34,499 nt of DNA from Streptomyces pathocidini (GCF_001418495.1 NZ_LIQY01000040.1:1-34499), one strand, 5' to 3'. Positions 1-8,742 are shown, numbered from the stretch's first letter. Notes: generated by a model from the sequence alone, not told the origin. Translations and numbers: made by a program.

Positions 1-1
1 C

Positions 2-745
2 CCCCTGCTCCTGACCGTGGGCCACCGGCTCACCGCGCTGCTCGCGGGCGAACTGCTGCCGCACAACCACCCGTTGCGCCCCCGCCTGGCCAAGCTCGCC
101 CGCAAGACCGACCTGTGGGTGGCCCGCCCCACGCACCAGGCCGACCGCTCCGGTGCGGAGATCCGCACCTCCCTGGAGGCCGACCTCCAGTCCCTCGACC
201 ACGTCGTCGCCCGGCAGGTCACCGAGGACCCCGAGACCGAGTTGATGAACTACCCCGCCCACTTCGGCGACCGCAGCAGCCTGGACCCGGACGTCCGCGA
301 GGTGGTGTGCCACTGCGGCCGCCCCGCCCAGCGGTTCGTCCGCCGCGGGCTGCTGCCGCACGTCCTGGACACCGTGTGCGTGGTCTGCATGCGCTGCGGC
401 GACGTGACCTTCCGCGTCCCCGATGCTCCCGAGCTGCTCGCGTACGCCGCCGACGAGGTGGAGCAGGGCGGCGTCCTGGAGGTGCGGGCCGAGCTGACGG
501 CCGCCCGGCCCGGACCCGTACGCCTGGGCCTGTTCGTCCCCACCTACCTGCGCGCGGACACCACCGTCGAACCGGCGCTCACCAAGGTCAAGGGCTCCGA
601 CCGGCGCCCCAGGGACGTGGTCTTCCGCGTCCGGGTCGCCCCACACACCGCCCCGCAGGCCTACTACTTCACCGTCTTCGCGGTGCAGGACCTGGCGGTC
701 TCCACCGCCAGGCGGCACTTCGGAGTCGTCCCCCGCCGGGGCTGA
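2..745 (+). CDS. Partial protein with Cys-rich zinc-ribbon-like segment, function unknown
   Basis: The frame is open from the first bases of the window (reading P-L-L-L-T-V-G-H-R), so the true start lies upstream and only the last ~247 residues are seen. Visible features are a CHC and a CVVCMRC motif about 25 residues apart in the middle (around 298-405), which could bind one zinc ion, and a C-terminal stretch rich in beta-type residues (GLFVPTYLRADTTVEP). I do not recognise the family. It ends with TGA 47 bases before a methyltransferase gene in the same direction, so the two are probably co-transcribed. A GTG at 17 is possible as a start but has no convincing ribosome site. Confidence 0.7.
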   Translation, partial: PLLLTVGHRLTALLAGELLPHNHPLRPRLAKLARKTDLWVARPTHQADRSGAEIRTSLEADLQSLDHVVARQVTEDPETELMNYPAHFGDRSSLDPDVREVVCHCGRPAQRFVRRGLLPHVLDTVCVVCMRCGDVTFRVPDAPELLAYAADEVEQGGVLEVRAELTAARPGPVRLGLFVPTYLRADTTVEPALTKVKGSDRRPRDVVFRVRVAPHTAPQAYYFTVFAVQDLAVSTARRHFGVVPRRG

Positions 746-792
746 CGACCGTCGGCCCCGAACGCCCCACCAGTCACCGAAGGATGGCAGCG

Positions 793-1449
793 ATGGAGAA
801 AGAGAGCACCACGGAGAGCACCACCGAGAGCGTCACGGAGGACGCCACCCCCGATATCCAGCTGATCGAGAGCGGCGGCGAAGTGACGCTGTCCATCGGC
901 GGCGAACAGGCCATGCAGGCCTGGGAGCGCGACCTGATGTGGGCCAGCGCCGACCTGCTGTGCGAGTACGGACAGGACTTCTACGAGGTCGGCCTCGGCC
1001 TCGGCCTGTCCGCCCTCCGCGTCGCCGGCAACCCCGCTACCCGCAGCCACACCGTCCTCGAACTCTACGGCGAGGTCGAGGAGTTGTTCCGGGAGAAACA
1101 CCCCGAGCTGCCGCCCGCGCTGCGCATCGAGCGCGGCGACTTCTTCCGGCGGATCTACGACCTGCCGTCCGAGAGCTTCGACGGCATGCTCTTCGACCCG
1201 GCCCTGGACATGGAGGTGTGGAAGGACGAGGACCTGTGGGCGCGGGTCGTGCCCGAGATCGTGCGCGTGCTGCGCCCCGGGGGCGTGTTCATCCCGTTCT
1301 TCAGCACCCGCCCGGAGCTGCGCTGGCAGTACGTCGACTACTTCCGGACGATCCGCGTCGAGCGCCACGCGTACCAGGCGTACGACACCACCGAGTACAC
1401 CTACGGCACCAGCGGAAACGCCTACATCCAATGCTTCCAGAAGGACTGA
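793..1449 (+). CDS. Class I SAM-dependent methyltransferase
   Basis: Predicted small-molecule methyltransferase of the Rossmann-fold class, 218 residues. The GLGLGLSALRVAG segment matches the glycine-rich SAM-binding motif I (E/VGxGxG), and FDGMLFDPAL plus VLRPGGVFIPFF match motifs II/IV and III seen in guanidinoacetate/arginine N-methyltransferase-like proteins. The N-terminus is a short Thr/Glu-rich low-complexity tail. ATG 793 is preferred over ATG 784 because GAAGG at 779-783 sits 9 bases from 793 but touches 784. It follows the partial Cys-rich gene and precedes a deoxyribosyltransferase-like gene. The substrate is unknown; a guanidino or amine nitrogen is only a family-based guess. Confidence 0.82.
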   Translation: MEKESTTESTTESVTEDATPDIQLIESGGEVTLSIGGEQAMQAWERDLMWASADLLCEYGQDFYEVGLGLGLSALRVAGNPATRSHTVLELYGEVEELFREKHPELPPALRIERGDFFRRIYDLPSESFDGMLFDPALDMEVWKDEDLWARVVPEIVRVLRPGGVFIPFFSTRPELRWQYVDYFRTIRVERHAYQAYDTTEYTYGTSGNAYIQCFQKD

Positions 1450-1528
1450 GCCCCACTGACCCCACCGGCGCCACCGCGCCCCGACGCGCCCCACTGCGCC
1501 CGACTCCCCTGACTTCGGAGGTAATTCG

Positions 1529-2029
1529 GTGACCACCAGCGACAGCCCCGCCGTACACAGCGTCTTCCTCGCCGGGCCCTTCACAGGCCTGCTCAGTCCC
1601 AGCACCGGCGAGATGCCGGACGCCACCCGCACCCCCTTCGCCGTCCTGATCCGGCACTTCGAGGAACAGGGCCTGGAGGTCCACAACGCCCACCGCCGGG
1701 AGCTGTGGGGGGCGGAGCTCATGGGCCCCGACGAGTGCACCGAACTCGACCAGAAGGAGATAGAGAAGGCCGACGTCTTCGTCGGCTTCCCCGGCGTACC
1801 GGCCTCCCCCGGCACCCATATCGAGATCGGCTGGGCCAGCGCCTTCGGCAAACCGATCGTCCTCCTCCTGGAGGAGGGGGAGGATTACGCCTTCCTGGTC
1901 CGCGGCCTGCGCTCGGTCGCCACGGTCGAATACGTCCACTACAAGAACGTGCCGGACGCCTTACCGGCCATCGACGAGGCGGTCCACCGTGCGGTGAGCC
2001 GCCAGCGGGCAGCGGCCCCGGACGCCTGA
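1529..2029 (+). CDS. Nucleoside 2-deoxyribosyltransferase-like protein
   Basis: A protein of 166 residues with a flavodoxin-like pattern: SVFLAGPFTG at the start, LDQKEIEKADVFVGFPG, then THIEIGWASAFGKPIVLL. This order (start GPF/Y, central ADV, then xxEIGxAxAxGKP) is that of the nucleoside 2-deoxyribosyltransferase family, where the Glu of the EIG motif is the nucleophile. The reaction in this case, cleavage or exchange at an N-glycosidic bond, is inferred. The GTG start has GGAGG at 1517-1521, seven bases upstream. It is the last gene of the three-gene operon, 79 bases after the methyltransferase. Confidence 0.78.
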   Translation: MTTSDSPAVHSVFLAGPFTGLLSPSTGEMPDATRTPFAVLIRHFEEQGLEVHNAHRRELWGAELMGPDECTELDQKEIEKADVFVGFPGVPASPGTHIEIGWASAFGKPIVLLLEEGEDYAFLVRGLRSVATVEYVHYKNVPDALPAIDEAVHRAVSRQRAAAPDA

Positions 2030-2144
2030 CACGCCTCCGGCGGTTCATTACCACCCCCTCTCCCGGCTACCGCCGGTATGTGGCCATGGCTACCGCTGGG
2101 AGTGCCCCCATCCCGAACCGGGGCTCTGCCCAGGCTCCGTTCAA

Positions 2145-2178
2145 CGCCGGACGGGCTGGAAGACCAGCCCGTCCGGCG
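2145..2178. repeat. Streptomyces-type intergenic palindrome
   Basis: A perfect 15-bp inverted repeat with a 4-base loop: 2145-2159 (CGCCGGACGGGCTGG) pairs with 2164-2178. It is followed by TTGAGGACGAG. Elements of this form (GCCGGACGGGCT...AGCCCGTCCGGC-TTGAGGACGAG) recur widely between Streptomyces genes. It lies between the deoxyribosyltransferase-like gene and the ABC-F gene and may end transcription of the first. Nothing else was seen in the 300-base gap 2030-2328. Confidence 0.75.
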
Positions 2179-2328
2179 CTTGAGGACGAGCCCGCCAGGG
2201 CGATGTGAGGGGCGGAGGCGCAGCCCCAGCAGCTATGCGGTGCCGTGGGGAACGCCCCGGCCCGAGCCCCCGCCACCGCGTGGCCAAATCGTTTGCCGGT
2301 GTTCCGACCGACAGGTGATGATCTGCGC

Positions 2329-3948
2329 ATGGGACATTTGGAAGCCGCGCACGTGGACTACTACCTGCCCGACGGGCGGGTCCTGTTCGCGGACGCGTCG
2401 TTCCGGGTCGGCGAGGGCGCGACCGTCGCGCTGGTCGGCGCCAACGGCGCGGGCAAAACCACTCTCCTCCGGCTCGCCTCCGGCGAACTCCGCCCGCACG
2501 CCGGCACGCTGACCGCGAGCGGTGGCCTCGGCGTCATGCCGCAGTTCGTCGGCTCCGTACGGGATGAACGCACGGTCCGCGACCTGCTCGTCTCCGTCGC
2601 CCCACCCCGCATCCGCGAAGCCGCGGAAGCCGTCGACACGGCCGAACTGGCCATCATGGAACGGGACGACGAGGCGGCCCAGTTCCAGTACGCCCAGGCG
2701 CTCAGCGACTGGGCGGAGGTGCGCGGCTACGAGGCCGAGACGGTGTGGGACGTGTGCACGACGGCAGCCCTCGGCATCCCGTACGAGAAGGCCCAGTGGC
2801 GCCAGGTCCGCACCCTCTCCGGCGGCGAGCAGAAGCGGCTCGTCCTGGAGGCGCTGCTGCGCGGCCCCGACGAGGTCCTGCTGCTGGACGAGCCGGACAA
2901 CTACCTGGACGTCCCCGGCAAGCGCTGGCTGGAGGAGCGGCTGCGCGAGACCCGCAAGACCGTGCTGTTCGTCTCGCACGACCGCGAGCTGCTGGCCCGC
3001 GCCGCCGAGAAGATCGTGAGCGTGGACCCGGGCGCCGCCGGTTCGGAGGTGTGGGTGCACGGCGGCGGCTTCGCCACGTACCACCAGGCCCGCCAAGAGC
3101 GCTTCGAGCGCTTCGAGGAGCTGCGCCGCCGCTGGGACGAGAAGCACGCCCAACTGAAGCGGCTCGTCGTGGACATGCAGCAGTACGCCTCGCGCAGCGA
3201 CGAGATGGCCTCCCGCTACCAGGCGGCCAAGACCCGGCTGCGGAAGTTCGAGGAGATCGGCCCCCCGCCCGAGCCGCCCCGCAAGCAGAACATCCGGATG
3301 CGCCTCAAGGGCGGCCGCACCGGCGTGCGCGCGGTGACCTGCGAACACCTCGAACTGACCGGCCTGATGCGCCCGTTCGACCTCGAGGTCTTCTACGGGG
3401 AGCGGGTCGCGGTGCTGGGCTCGAACGGCTCCGGCAAGTCCCACTTCCTGCGCCTCCTCGCCGGCGACGACGTGGCCCACACCGGCCACTGGAAGCTCGG
3501 CGCCCGGGTCGTCCCCGGCCACTTCGCCCAGACCCACGCCCACCCCGAGCTGTTCGGCCGCACCCTGGTCGACATCCTGTGGACCGAGCACGCCAAGGAC
3601 CGCGGCGGCGCGATGAGCGCGCTGCGCCGCTACGAGCTGGAGCGCGCGGGCGACCAGCCCTTCGAGAAGCTCTCCGGCGGCCAGCAGGCCCGCTTCCAGA
3701 TCCTGCTGCTCGAACTGGCGGGCACCACCGCCCTGTTGCTCGACGAGCCCACCGACAACCTCGACCTTGAGTCGGCGGAAGCGCTCCAGGAGGGCCTGGA
3801 GGCATACGAGGGCACGGTGCTGGCTGTCACCCACGACCGCTGGTTCGCGCGCTCCTTCGACCGCTTCCTGGTCTTCGGCGCGGACGGCAGGGTCCGCGAG
3901 ACTCCGGAGCCGGTCTGGGACGAGGGCCGCGTGGCCCGCGCCCGCTGA
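2329..3948 (+). CDS. ABC-F family ATPase (no membrane domain)
   Basis: Two ATP-binding cassettes in one chain of 539 residues and no membrane segments, the layout of the ABC-F family, which acts on ribosomes in translation or antibiotic protection rather than in transport. Walker A motifs are GANGAGKTT (near residue 37) and GSNGSGKS (near 363), signatures LSGGEQKR (near 163) and LSGGQQAR (near 448), and Walker B boxes LLLDEPDNYLD and LLLDEPTDNLD. The linker between the cassettes is charged and helical (residues ~255-320), as expected. ATG 2329 starts the homologous region (MGHLEAAHVDYY); an ATG at 2245 would add 28 residues of unrelated sequence. Whether it is a housekeeping or a resistance member cannot be told here. 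Confidence 0.9.
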   Translation: MGHLEAAHVDYYLPDGRVLFADASFRVGEGATVALVGANGAGKTTLLRLASGELRPHAGTLTASGGLGVMPQFVGSVRDERTVRDLLVSVAPPRIREAAEAVDTAELAIMERDDEAAQFQYAQALSDWAEVRGYEAETVWDVCTTAALGIPYEKAQWRQVRTLSGGEQKRLVLEALLRGPDEVLLLDEPDNYLDVPGKRWLEERLRETRKTVLFVSHDRELLARAAEKIVSVDPGAAGSEVWVHGGGFATYHQARQERFERFEELRRRWDEKHAQLKRLVVDMQQYASRSDEMASRYQAAKTRLRKFEEIGPPPEPPRKQNIRMRLKGGRTGVRAVTCEHLELTGLMRPFDLEVFYGERVAVLGSNGSGKSHFLRLLAGDDVAHTGHWKLGARVVPGHFAQTHAHPELFGRTLVDILWTEHAKDRGGAMSALRRYELERAGDQPFEKLSGGQQARFQILLLELAGTTALLLDEPTDNLDLESAEALQEGLEAYEGTVLAVTHDRWFARSFDRFLVFGADGRVRETPEPVWDEGRVARAR

Positions 3949-3972
3949 CCCCTCGATCCCACCGGCACAGCG

Positions 3973-4006
3973 AAGAACCCCCCGACCATCGGTCGGGGGG
4001 TTCTTT
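3973..4006 (+). terminator. Rho-independent-type terminator after the ABC-F gene
   Basis: A perfect 15-bp stem (3973-3987 with 3991-4005), three-base loop ATC, followed by T-rich sequence TTCTTTCC. It stands 24 bases after the ABC-F stop. Because the att copy starts four bases later, this hairpin probably also ended the tRNA-Ser transcript from the other strand before the island inserted. Confidence 0.85.
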
Positions 4007-4009
4007 CCG

Positions 4010-4033
4010 GCGGTAGCGGTGGGATTTGAACCC
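4010..4033. repeat. Left attachment site (attL-type copy of tRNA-Ser 3' end)
   Basis: This 24-bp stretch is identical to 29758-29781 and contains the acceptor-stem complement GGTAGCG and the T-arm end GGGATTTGAACCC of tRNA-Ser. No anticodon or D arm follows it, so it is not a tRNA gene. Similarity stops sharply at 4034 (GATCGCG against ACGGAGG on the right). It marks the far junction of the island. Confidence 0.88.
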
Positions 4034-4129
4034 GATCGCGTGACCCTTCTCACCTGCCTTTTCTTCGAGAAGCTCCAAAAATCGGGACTTTTCGATCCGC
4101 CTTGATCCGCCTCCGTCCCCATCGATTGG

Positions 4130-4157
4130 GATCCGCGTTGACGCGTCAACGCGGATC
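4130..4157. repeat. 28-bp perfect palindrome near the left island end
   Basis: The stretch 4130-4157 is its own reverse complement (half-site GATCCGCGTTGACG). Two further GATCCGC copies lie just upstream, near 4094 and 4104. It stands 97 bases inside the att copy and 13 bases before a small ORF. It could be an operator, an arm site for recombination, or a hairpin; nothing here decides between these. Confidence 0.6.
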
Positions 4158-4169
4158 GCGGGGGCCTCG

Positions 4170-4430
4170 ATGCAGGTCTTGCACGAATTCGTGGACGACC
4201 AGGGTCACATGGGCCAGTTTCGAAACCAGGAAACGGGGCGGGGCCTGAGCCTGCAGGCTTCGGTCCTGGTGGTCTATCTTCCCGGCGCCCCGGGGACCGC
4301 GCGGATCGACATGCGAGACGGCGGGGTCCGGCAGGGGCTCGTCTGGAAAAGCTTGAGCAGGATCGTGCCGTGCCTCGCGGTCGGCTGTCTGTTCGCGGGC
4401 CTCGCGTTCTGGGAGCTCGTCTGCCGCTGA
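4170..4430 (+). CDS. Small putative membrane-anchored protein
   Basis: A possible gene of 86 residues with mostly G/C third bases. Its last ~22 residues (IVPCLAVGCLFAGLAFWELVCR) form one hydrophobic segment, so it could be tail-anchored. No family was recognised. The ATG has only a weak G-rich upstream sequence, and the opposite strand is open too over 4146-4544, so coding is not certain. The region 4431-4607 shows nothing convincing. Confidence 0.35.
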   Translation: MQVLHEFVDDQGHMGQFRNQETGRGLSLQASVLVVYLPGAPGTARIDMRDGGVRQGLVWKSLSRIVPCLAVGCLFAGLAFWELVCR

Positions 4431-4607
4431 GCCGACACGCAGTAGCAGTCCGTTCGCGTCGCACAAGAAGCGCAATCGGGAAGGGAGCCGGACCCCGACA
4501 TCCTCCGCGATCGTCGAGTGGCCCAGGGACAGTTGGGGCCGCACCGGTGCCCCATCGCACCGAGACCCGGCCGCTCCACGCCGGACGCAACGCGCAGATC
4601 CGTGGCG

Positions 4608-5549
4608 CTAACTCCGCCACCGCACCCCGTGTCGCCGCCGCAGCCGGTGGATCTCCCACCAGGCCAATGCCGTCACCGACACCGGGCCCCCGAGGAACAC
4701 GCAGACCGCGAGCGCCGCCGGGCCCGGCGGCAGGCCGCCCGGCGGCAGGCCGAGGAAGGCGAACACCCAGACCAGGACACTGGTGACTAGCGCGGGCAGC
4801 GCCGTGTGCAGGGCGGACAGGTTGAAGGCGTGGCGCAGCGCGGGACCGGAGGCGAAGCAGAGGAAGAAGATCACCCACCAGAACGGCGCCCAACACACGA
4901 ACATCACGGACACCCAGAGAAGCACCCCAGACAGACCGTTGGCGCTGCTGGGCAGCAGCCTCATACCCTGCCCCGCCGCCGTGAACAGCAGTGGCACCAG
5001 CGTCCAGGCGCCGAAGTACCACAGGGCCGACCGGCCAGCCGGCCACAGCTGTGCCCGCATGACCCGCCGCGTCCCGGGCCTGGCCACCCAGAAGAGCAGC
5101 GCCACCACCACCGCCGCACTCACCAGCGCCAACCAGGGCGCGAACAGCAGATGTTGCAGGAGCTGCCCCGGCAGGTGCTGCCAGCCTCCGAACGCGGATA
5201 GCAGCCCCACTGAAATGACGAAGGCCATCCAGGCCCGTACCCGCTGTACCCGGGACACGTCGGGATCCTCGACTTGCCCTAACGGGCGGAGGGGGAAGAT
5301 CTGGCGCGCCATGCGGCGGGCCGTACGGGCCAGTTGGTAGCCCACCAGCAACGGCACGGTCAGCCACCACAGGCACGGGAATACCAGCACCAGCACGACC
5401 CTGGGGGACACCTGCGCCCGCCGGCCCCTCAACACCTCACCCGGCGGCGGCCATTCGTCCTCCCGCAGCCGTCGCCACAGCGGCGTGTACGGCAGCGGCG
5501 GGTCGCCCGCGGGCCGCGGCCCGGACGGGCGGGGTGCATCAATGCTCAT
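4608..5549 (-). CDS. Multi-pass integral membrane protein, unknown function
   Basis: 313 residues with about six to seven hydrophobic segments (for example VVLVLVFPCLWWLTVPLLVG, WLALVSAAVVVALLFWV, VSVMFVCWAPFWWVIFFLC, LVTSVLVWVFAFLGL), preceded by a Pro-rich cytosolic N-terminus. The family is not recognised. The ATG at 5549 is chosen because GGAAGGG lies five bases upstream; a GTG 15 bases earlier would overlap that site. It has one TTA leucine codon at 5282-5280 (PLRPLGQ), a possible point of bldA control. It lies alone on the minus strand near the left island end. The 284 bases upstream (5550-5833) hold no clear gene. Confidence 0.72.
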   Translation of the reverse strand: MSIDAPRPSGPRPAGDPPLPYTPLWRRLREDEWPPPGEVLRGRRAQVSPRVVLVLVFPCLWWLTVPLLVGYQLARTARRMARQIFPLRPLGQVEDPDVSRVQRVRAWMAFVISVGLLSAFGGWQHLPGQLLQHLLFAPWLALVSAAVVVALLFWVARPGTRRVMRAQLWPAGRSALWYFGAWTLVPLLFTAAGQGMRLLPSSANGLSGVLLWVSVMFVCWAPFWWVIFFLCFASGPALRHAFNLSALHTALPALVTSVLVWVFAFLGLPPGGLPPGPAALAVCVFLGGPVSVTALAWWEIHRLRRRHGVRWRS

Positions 5550-5833
5550 GGGCGTCCCTTCCACGGTCCCGGAGACAGACGCGCCCCAGCCCGGCCACGG
5601 TTCCCGACGACGAACCCGGGCTGCCAGGGCGCGCGGTCGGGCCCTGACATTGCCAGACGAACTGGTTCTGCCAGTGCCTGACGTCGACGGCGTGGTCCGT
5701 CTACCGGCCGTCGTCCGTCAGCCGCAGATGGAACAGCGCGCAGAAAGGCAACTGCCACCAGCGGAAGCGCTTCAAATTTCGCCCGTCCCCGGGTATGACC
5801 CGCTGTATGGCACGACGGTTCGCCACTCTTTGA

Positions 5834-7333
5834 TCACGAGTCCGCTCCCGCTGCTGTGTTCGGCTCCGCCGCGCAGGCGAGGTCCTCGGCCGGGCGCTGT
5901 CCGTTGGCCAGGAACGCTGTCACCGTGTTGTTCGCGCACGTGTTGCGGCCGAACGGGTAAACACCGTGCCCGCCCTGGTCGGCGGTCACCATCGTGGCCC
6001 GGTCGCCGAATGCCAGCCGCAGCTTAATGGCGCCCGCCAGGGGTGTTCCCGGGTCGCGTTCGTTCTGCACCATCAGTACGTTCGACGGGCCGCGGTCACC
6101 GATCTGGACCGGCGGCTCGATCCGGTTGGCCGGCCAGTACGCGCAGGGCTTGATGTTTCCGGTGGTCCCGCCCAGCATCGGGTACTTCAGCCGGTCGATC
6201 GCGGCATTGCGCTGGTAATCCCGGACCTTGCCGGGCCAGCGCGAGTCACCGCAGGTCACGTAGAAATGACTGGCCAGGAAGTTCTCCGGGACCGGCGGCG
6301 GAGTCGGCAGCGGCTTGCCCTTGTCCAGCGCCTGCCATTCCTGGGCCAGTTGGGGCATGTAGCCCTCGACGTAGAGGCGCTCGAACGTCACCCCGCGGAA
6401 CAGCGTTCCGTCGATGCCGCCGACCGGTTCGGCGTCCAGCCGTTTCGCGAGTTCGAAGAACTTGGCGGTCACCTGCTTCGGTGTGGCGCCCAGACCGTAC
6501 TCGGGGCGCGCGGCCGCGTACGCCGCGAAGTCCGGGAACCGGTCCTCCATTCCGCGGCTGAGCAGGCGGAAGTTCGCCAGGTCGTAGCCGCCGGGGCCCA
6601 TGTTGCTGTCAAGCACGATCCGGTCGCTGCGCTCGGGGAACAGCGTCGTGTACACCGCGCCGAGGTAGCTGCCGTAGGAGCTACCGAGGTAGGAGGCCTT
6701 CGGCTCGCCCAGCGCCGTCCGGATCCGGTCCATGTCGCGCGCGGTGTTCGCGGTGGTGGTGTACGGCAGCATCCACGCCGTCCGCGACGTGGCGCACTGT
6801 TCGGCGACGGTCCGCGCGTACGGCGCCTCCTCGGCGACATCGGCCGCGGTGTGCGCGTACGGCGGGAAGTTGCCGCGTGCCTGCTGCTGCGGTGTCAGGT
6901 CGCAGGTGACCGGCGTGCTGCGGCCGACGCCACGCGGGTCGAAGCCGATCACGTCGTAGGAGTCGAGGACGTCCTTCGGCAGACCGGCGCTGGCGAGGGT
7001 GGCCGGGTAGTCGAGCCCGGAGCCGCCGGGGCCGCCCGGGTTGGTCAGCAGCACACCGCGGCGCTTCGAAGGATCCTTGCTCGCCAGGCGGGAGACGGCG
7101 ATCTCGATCTGCCGGCCGTCCGGATTGCGGTAGTCCAGCGGGACGTCGAGCGTCGCGCACTCAAGACGGGGCGCGTCGGCGTTCTGCGATTCGGCTTTCT
7201 GCGGACACGGGCCCCACTGCAGGGTGTCCGGCGCGGCCGTCACCGTGTCCGGAGTCGCCACCGCCGACGCTCCCGAGATCGTGGCCGCCGCGACTGCGGT
7301 GGCAGCGAGGGTGAGGGACAAGGTTTTGCGCAT
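5834..7333 (-). CDS. Secreted alpha/beta-hydrolase, tripeptidyl aminopeptidase (TAP-like)
   Basis: 499 residues with a Sec signal peptide (MRKTLSLTLAATAVAAATIS..., likely cut near residue 25). The catalytic triad of the alpha/beta-hydrolase fold is visible: nucleophile elbow GSSYG with Ser219, Asp427 in ERDPGTP and His456 in GGHG. The oxyanion segment NPGGPGGSG (98-106) and the TAP-like C-terminal domain match Streptomyces tripeptidyl aminopeptidases (Tap/SlpD/SlpE), exported enzymes that trim tripeptides from peptide N-termini. ATG 7333 is used because the signal peptide begins there and AGAGGA lies upstream; the frame stays open to 7405. It is divergent from the two-component genes that start near 7543. 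Confidence 0.88.
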   Translation of the reverse strand: MRKTLSLTLAATAVAAATISGASAVATPDTVTAAPDTLQWGPCPQKAESQNADAPRLECATLDVPLDYRNPDGRQIEIAVSRLASKDPSKRRGVLLTNPGGPGGSGLDYPATLASAGLPKDVLDSYDVIGFDPRGVGRSTPVTCDLTPQQQARGNFPPYAHTAADVAEEAPYARTVAEQCATSRTAWMLPYTTTANTARDMDRIRTALGEPKASYLGSSYGSYLGAVYTTLFPERSDRIVLDSNMGPGGYDLANFRLLSRGMEDRFPDFAAYAAARPEYGLGATPKQVTAKFFELAKRLDAEPVGGIDGTLFRGVTFERLYVEGYMPQLAQEWQALDKGKPLPTPPPVPENFLASHFYVTCGDSRWPGKVRDYQRNAAIDRLKYPMLGGTTGNIKPCAYWPANRIEPPVQIGDRGPSNVLMVQNERDPGTPLAGAIKLRLAFGDRATMVTADQGGHGVYPFGRNTCANNTVTAFLANGQRPAEDLACAAEPNTAAGADS

Positions 7334-7542
7334 CTGGTGTCCTCTGGAGGGGGCGCACGAGGTCGCGCGCCGGAACGGTCGGATGACGGATACGAGTCTG
7401 TTCATCCGGCGTCACCGGCACATCGGCCCGGCGGCCCGAGTTACCTTCGACCAAAGTCGAGGCGGCGATCCGACTCTGGGCGAGGGTGGGAGTGTCCCCG
7501 GGTCTGCTGCACCGGCCGCGCGGTTTCGCGACAAATGACCGG

Positions 7543-8742
7543 ATGAACGCGGACGTCGCGCCACGGCTCGGGGGGTGGCAGCAGACATGGCGGCTGGTGG
7601 CGGCCGCGGCACTGGGCATTCCCTTCTGGCTCTCCACCGGTGTGGCGTTGCCGCGGGGGTGCGCGACGGACACGTGTTCCTGGTTGGTCACCGGTGATCC
7701 GCTGGTGGCTCTCGGCTGCCTGACGGCGCTGCTATGGCGGCGGCGGTTCCCGCTCGCCGTCACCATGGCGGTCGCCACCACCTCGGGCGCGTCGGTACTC
7801 GCCATCGGTGCCGCGCTTCTGGCTCTGTGCGCGATCTCCACGCGTCGCCGTCCGGTGGAGATCGGAGTTGTCGCGCTCGTCTATGTGACCGCGTCGCAAT
7901 TCACCCTCGCGCTCTAGCCGGTTGAGAGCCCGCCCGGATCGGTATGGCTCCAACTCGCGCTCCCGGCACTGAGCGCGGGCAGCGCGGTGGCCATGGGCGT
8001 GGCCATCGGCGCACGGCGCGTCGAGGTGCGGTCCTTGCGGGAGCGGGCGGAGAGCTCGGAACGGGAACAGGCCGCACGGGCGGCGCAGGCACGGGCCCTG
8101 GAACGGAACCGGATCGCCCGGGAGATGCGCGACGTGCTCGCGCACCGGATCTCCCTGGTGGCCATGCAGGCCGGAGTGCTGGACCACCGCGGCAACCTCA
8201 CCACTGAGGAGAACCGCACGTTGATCCGTGGCATCGCCGACGGCTCCCACCAAGCGCTGGGAGAACTACGAGACGTCCTCGGTGTGCTCCGCGCCGACCC
8301 GGGCCGCCCGGAACCGCCACATCCCTCCCTGGACCGAATCCCGGATCTGGTGGCCGACGCCCGCACTTCCGGACTTGACGTCACGCTCACCACCACGGTG
8401 ACGGGAGAAGCGTCCGACGTCGTGGGACGAACCTGCTACCGGGTCATCCAGGAAGGGCTGACCAACGCCGCCAAACACGCCCCGGGCGCCCACGTACACG
8501 TCACCGTCGAAGGAACAGCCGGCGACGAACTGCAGGTGAGCGTCCACAGCTCCCCGGCCACCAAGACGACGGCCACCACGACGACCGCTCAACCGCCGGC
8601 ATCAGGATTCGGCCTGCTCGGCCTCGGCGAACGCATCACCCTCGCCGGCGGAAGACTCGGCCACCACCCGACACCCGACGGCGGATACGTCCTCACCGCG
8701 CACCTACCCTGGCCGAACCACGACCACGAAAAGAGAAGCTGA
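7543..8742 (+). pseudogene. NarL-type sensor histidine kinase with internal stop and missing phospho-His
   Basis: One reading frame encodes a 400-codon HisKA_3 sensor kinase but is broken by TAG at 7915-7917 (codon 125), after which the same frame continues with another membrane segment (LPALSAGSAVAMGVAIG), the dimerisation region, and a HATPase_c domain with N box EGLTNAAKHAPG and G box GFGLLGLGERI. In this family the phospho-accepting His lies in a box like REMHDVLAH; here it reads REMRDVLAH, with Arg at codon 196. The downstream half can be opened by GTG or ATG at 7978-7995, but it would lack both the sensor part and the His. It abuts the response-regulator gene. Most likely a decayed kinase. 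Confidence 0.85.

Noticed and set aside
664..1851. Minus-strand open frame of 395 codons
   Set aside because: Antisense to the methyltransferase and the deoxyribosyltransferase-like gene, both supported by motifs and ribosome sites.
4010..4090. A second tRNA-Ser gene at the left island end
   Set aside because: Only the 24-base 3' end is present; no anticodon arm, variable arm or 5' acceptor strand follows, so it is an att copy.
2233..5376. Minus-strand open frame of 1047 codons
   Set aside because: It lies antisense to the clear ABC-F gene and runs through the terminator, the att copy and the membrane protein gene in another frame. Low-complexity Gly/Ala/Arg composition is typical of antisense frames in high-GC DNA.
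5966..7546. Plus-strand open frame of 526 codons
   Set aside because: Antisense to the secreted peptidase, which has a signal peptide and a full catalytic triad.
7987..8742. Separate intact soluble kinase gene starting after the internal stop
   Set aside because: The reading frame, membrane segments and domain order continue directly from the upstream half, and the phospho-accepting His is absent, so a decayed single gene is the simpler reading.
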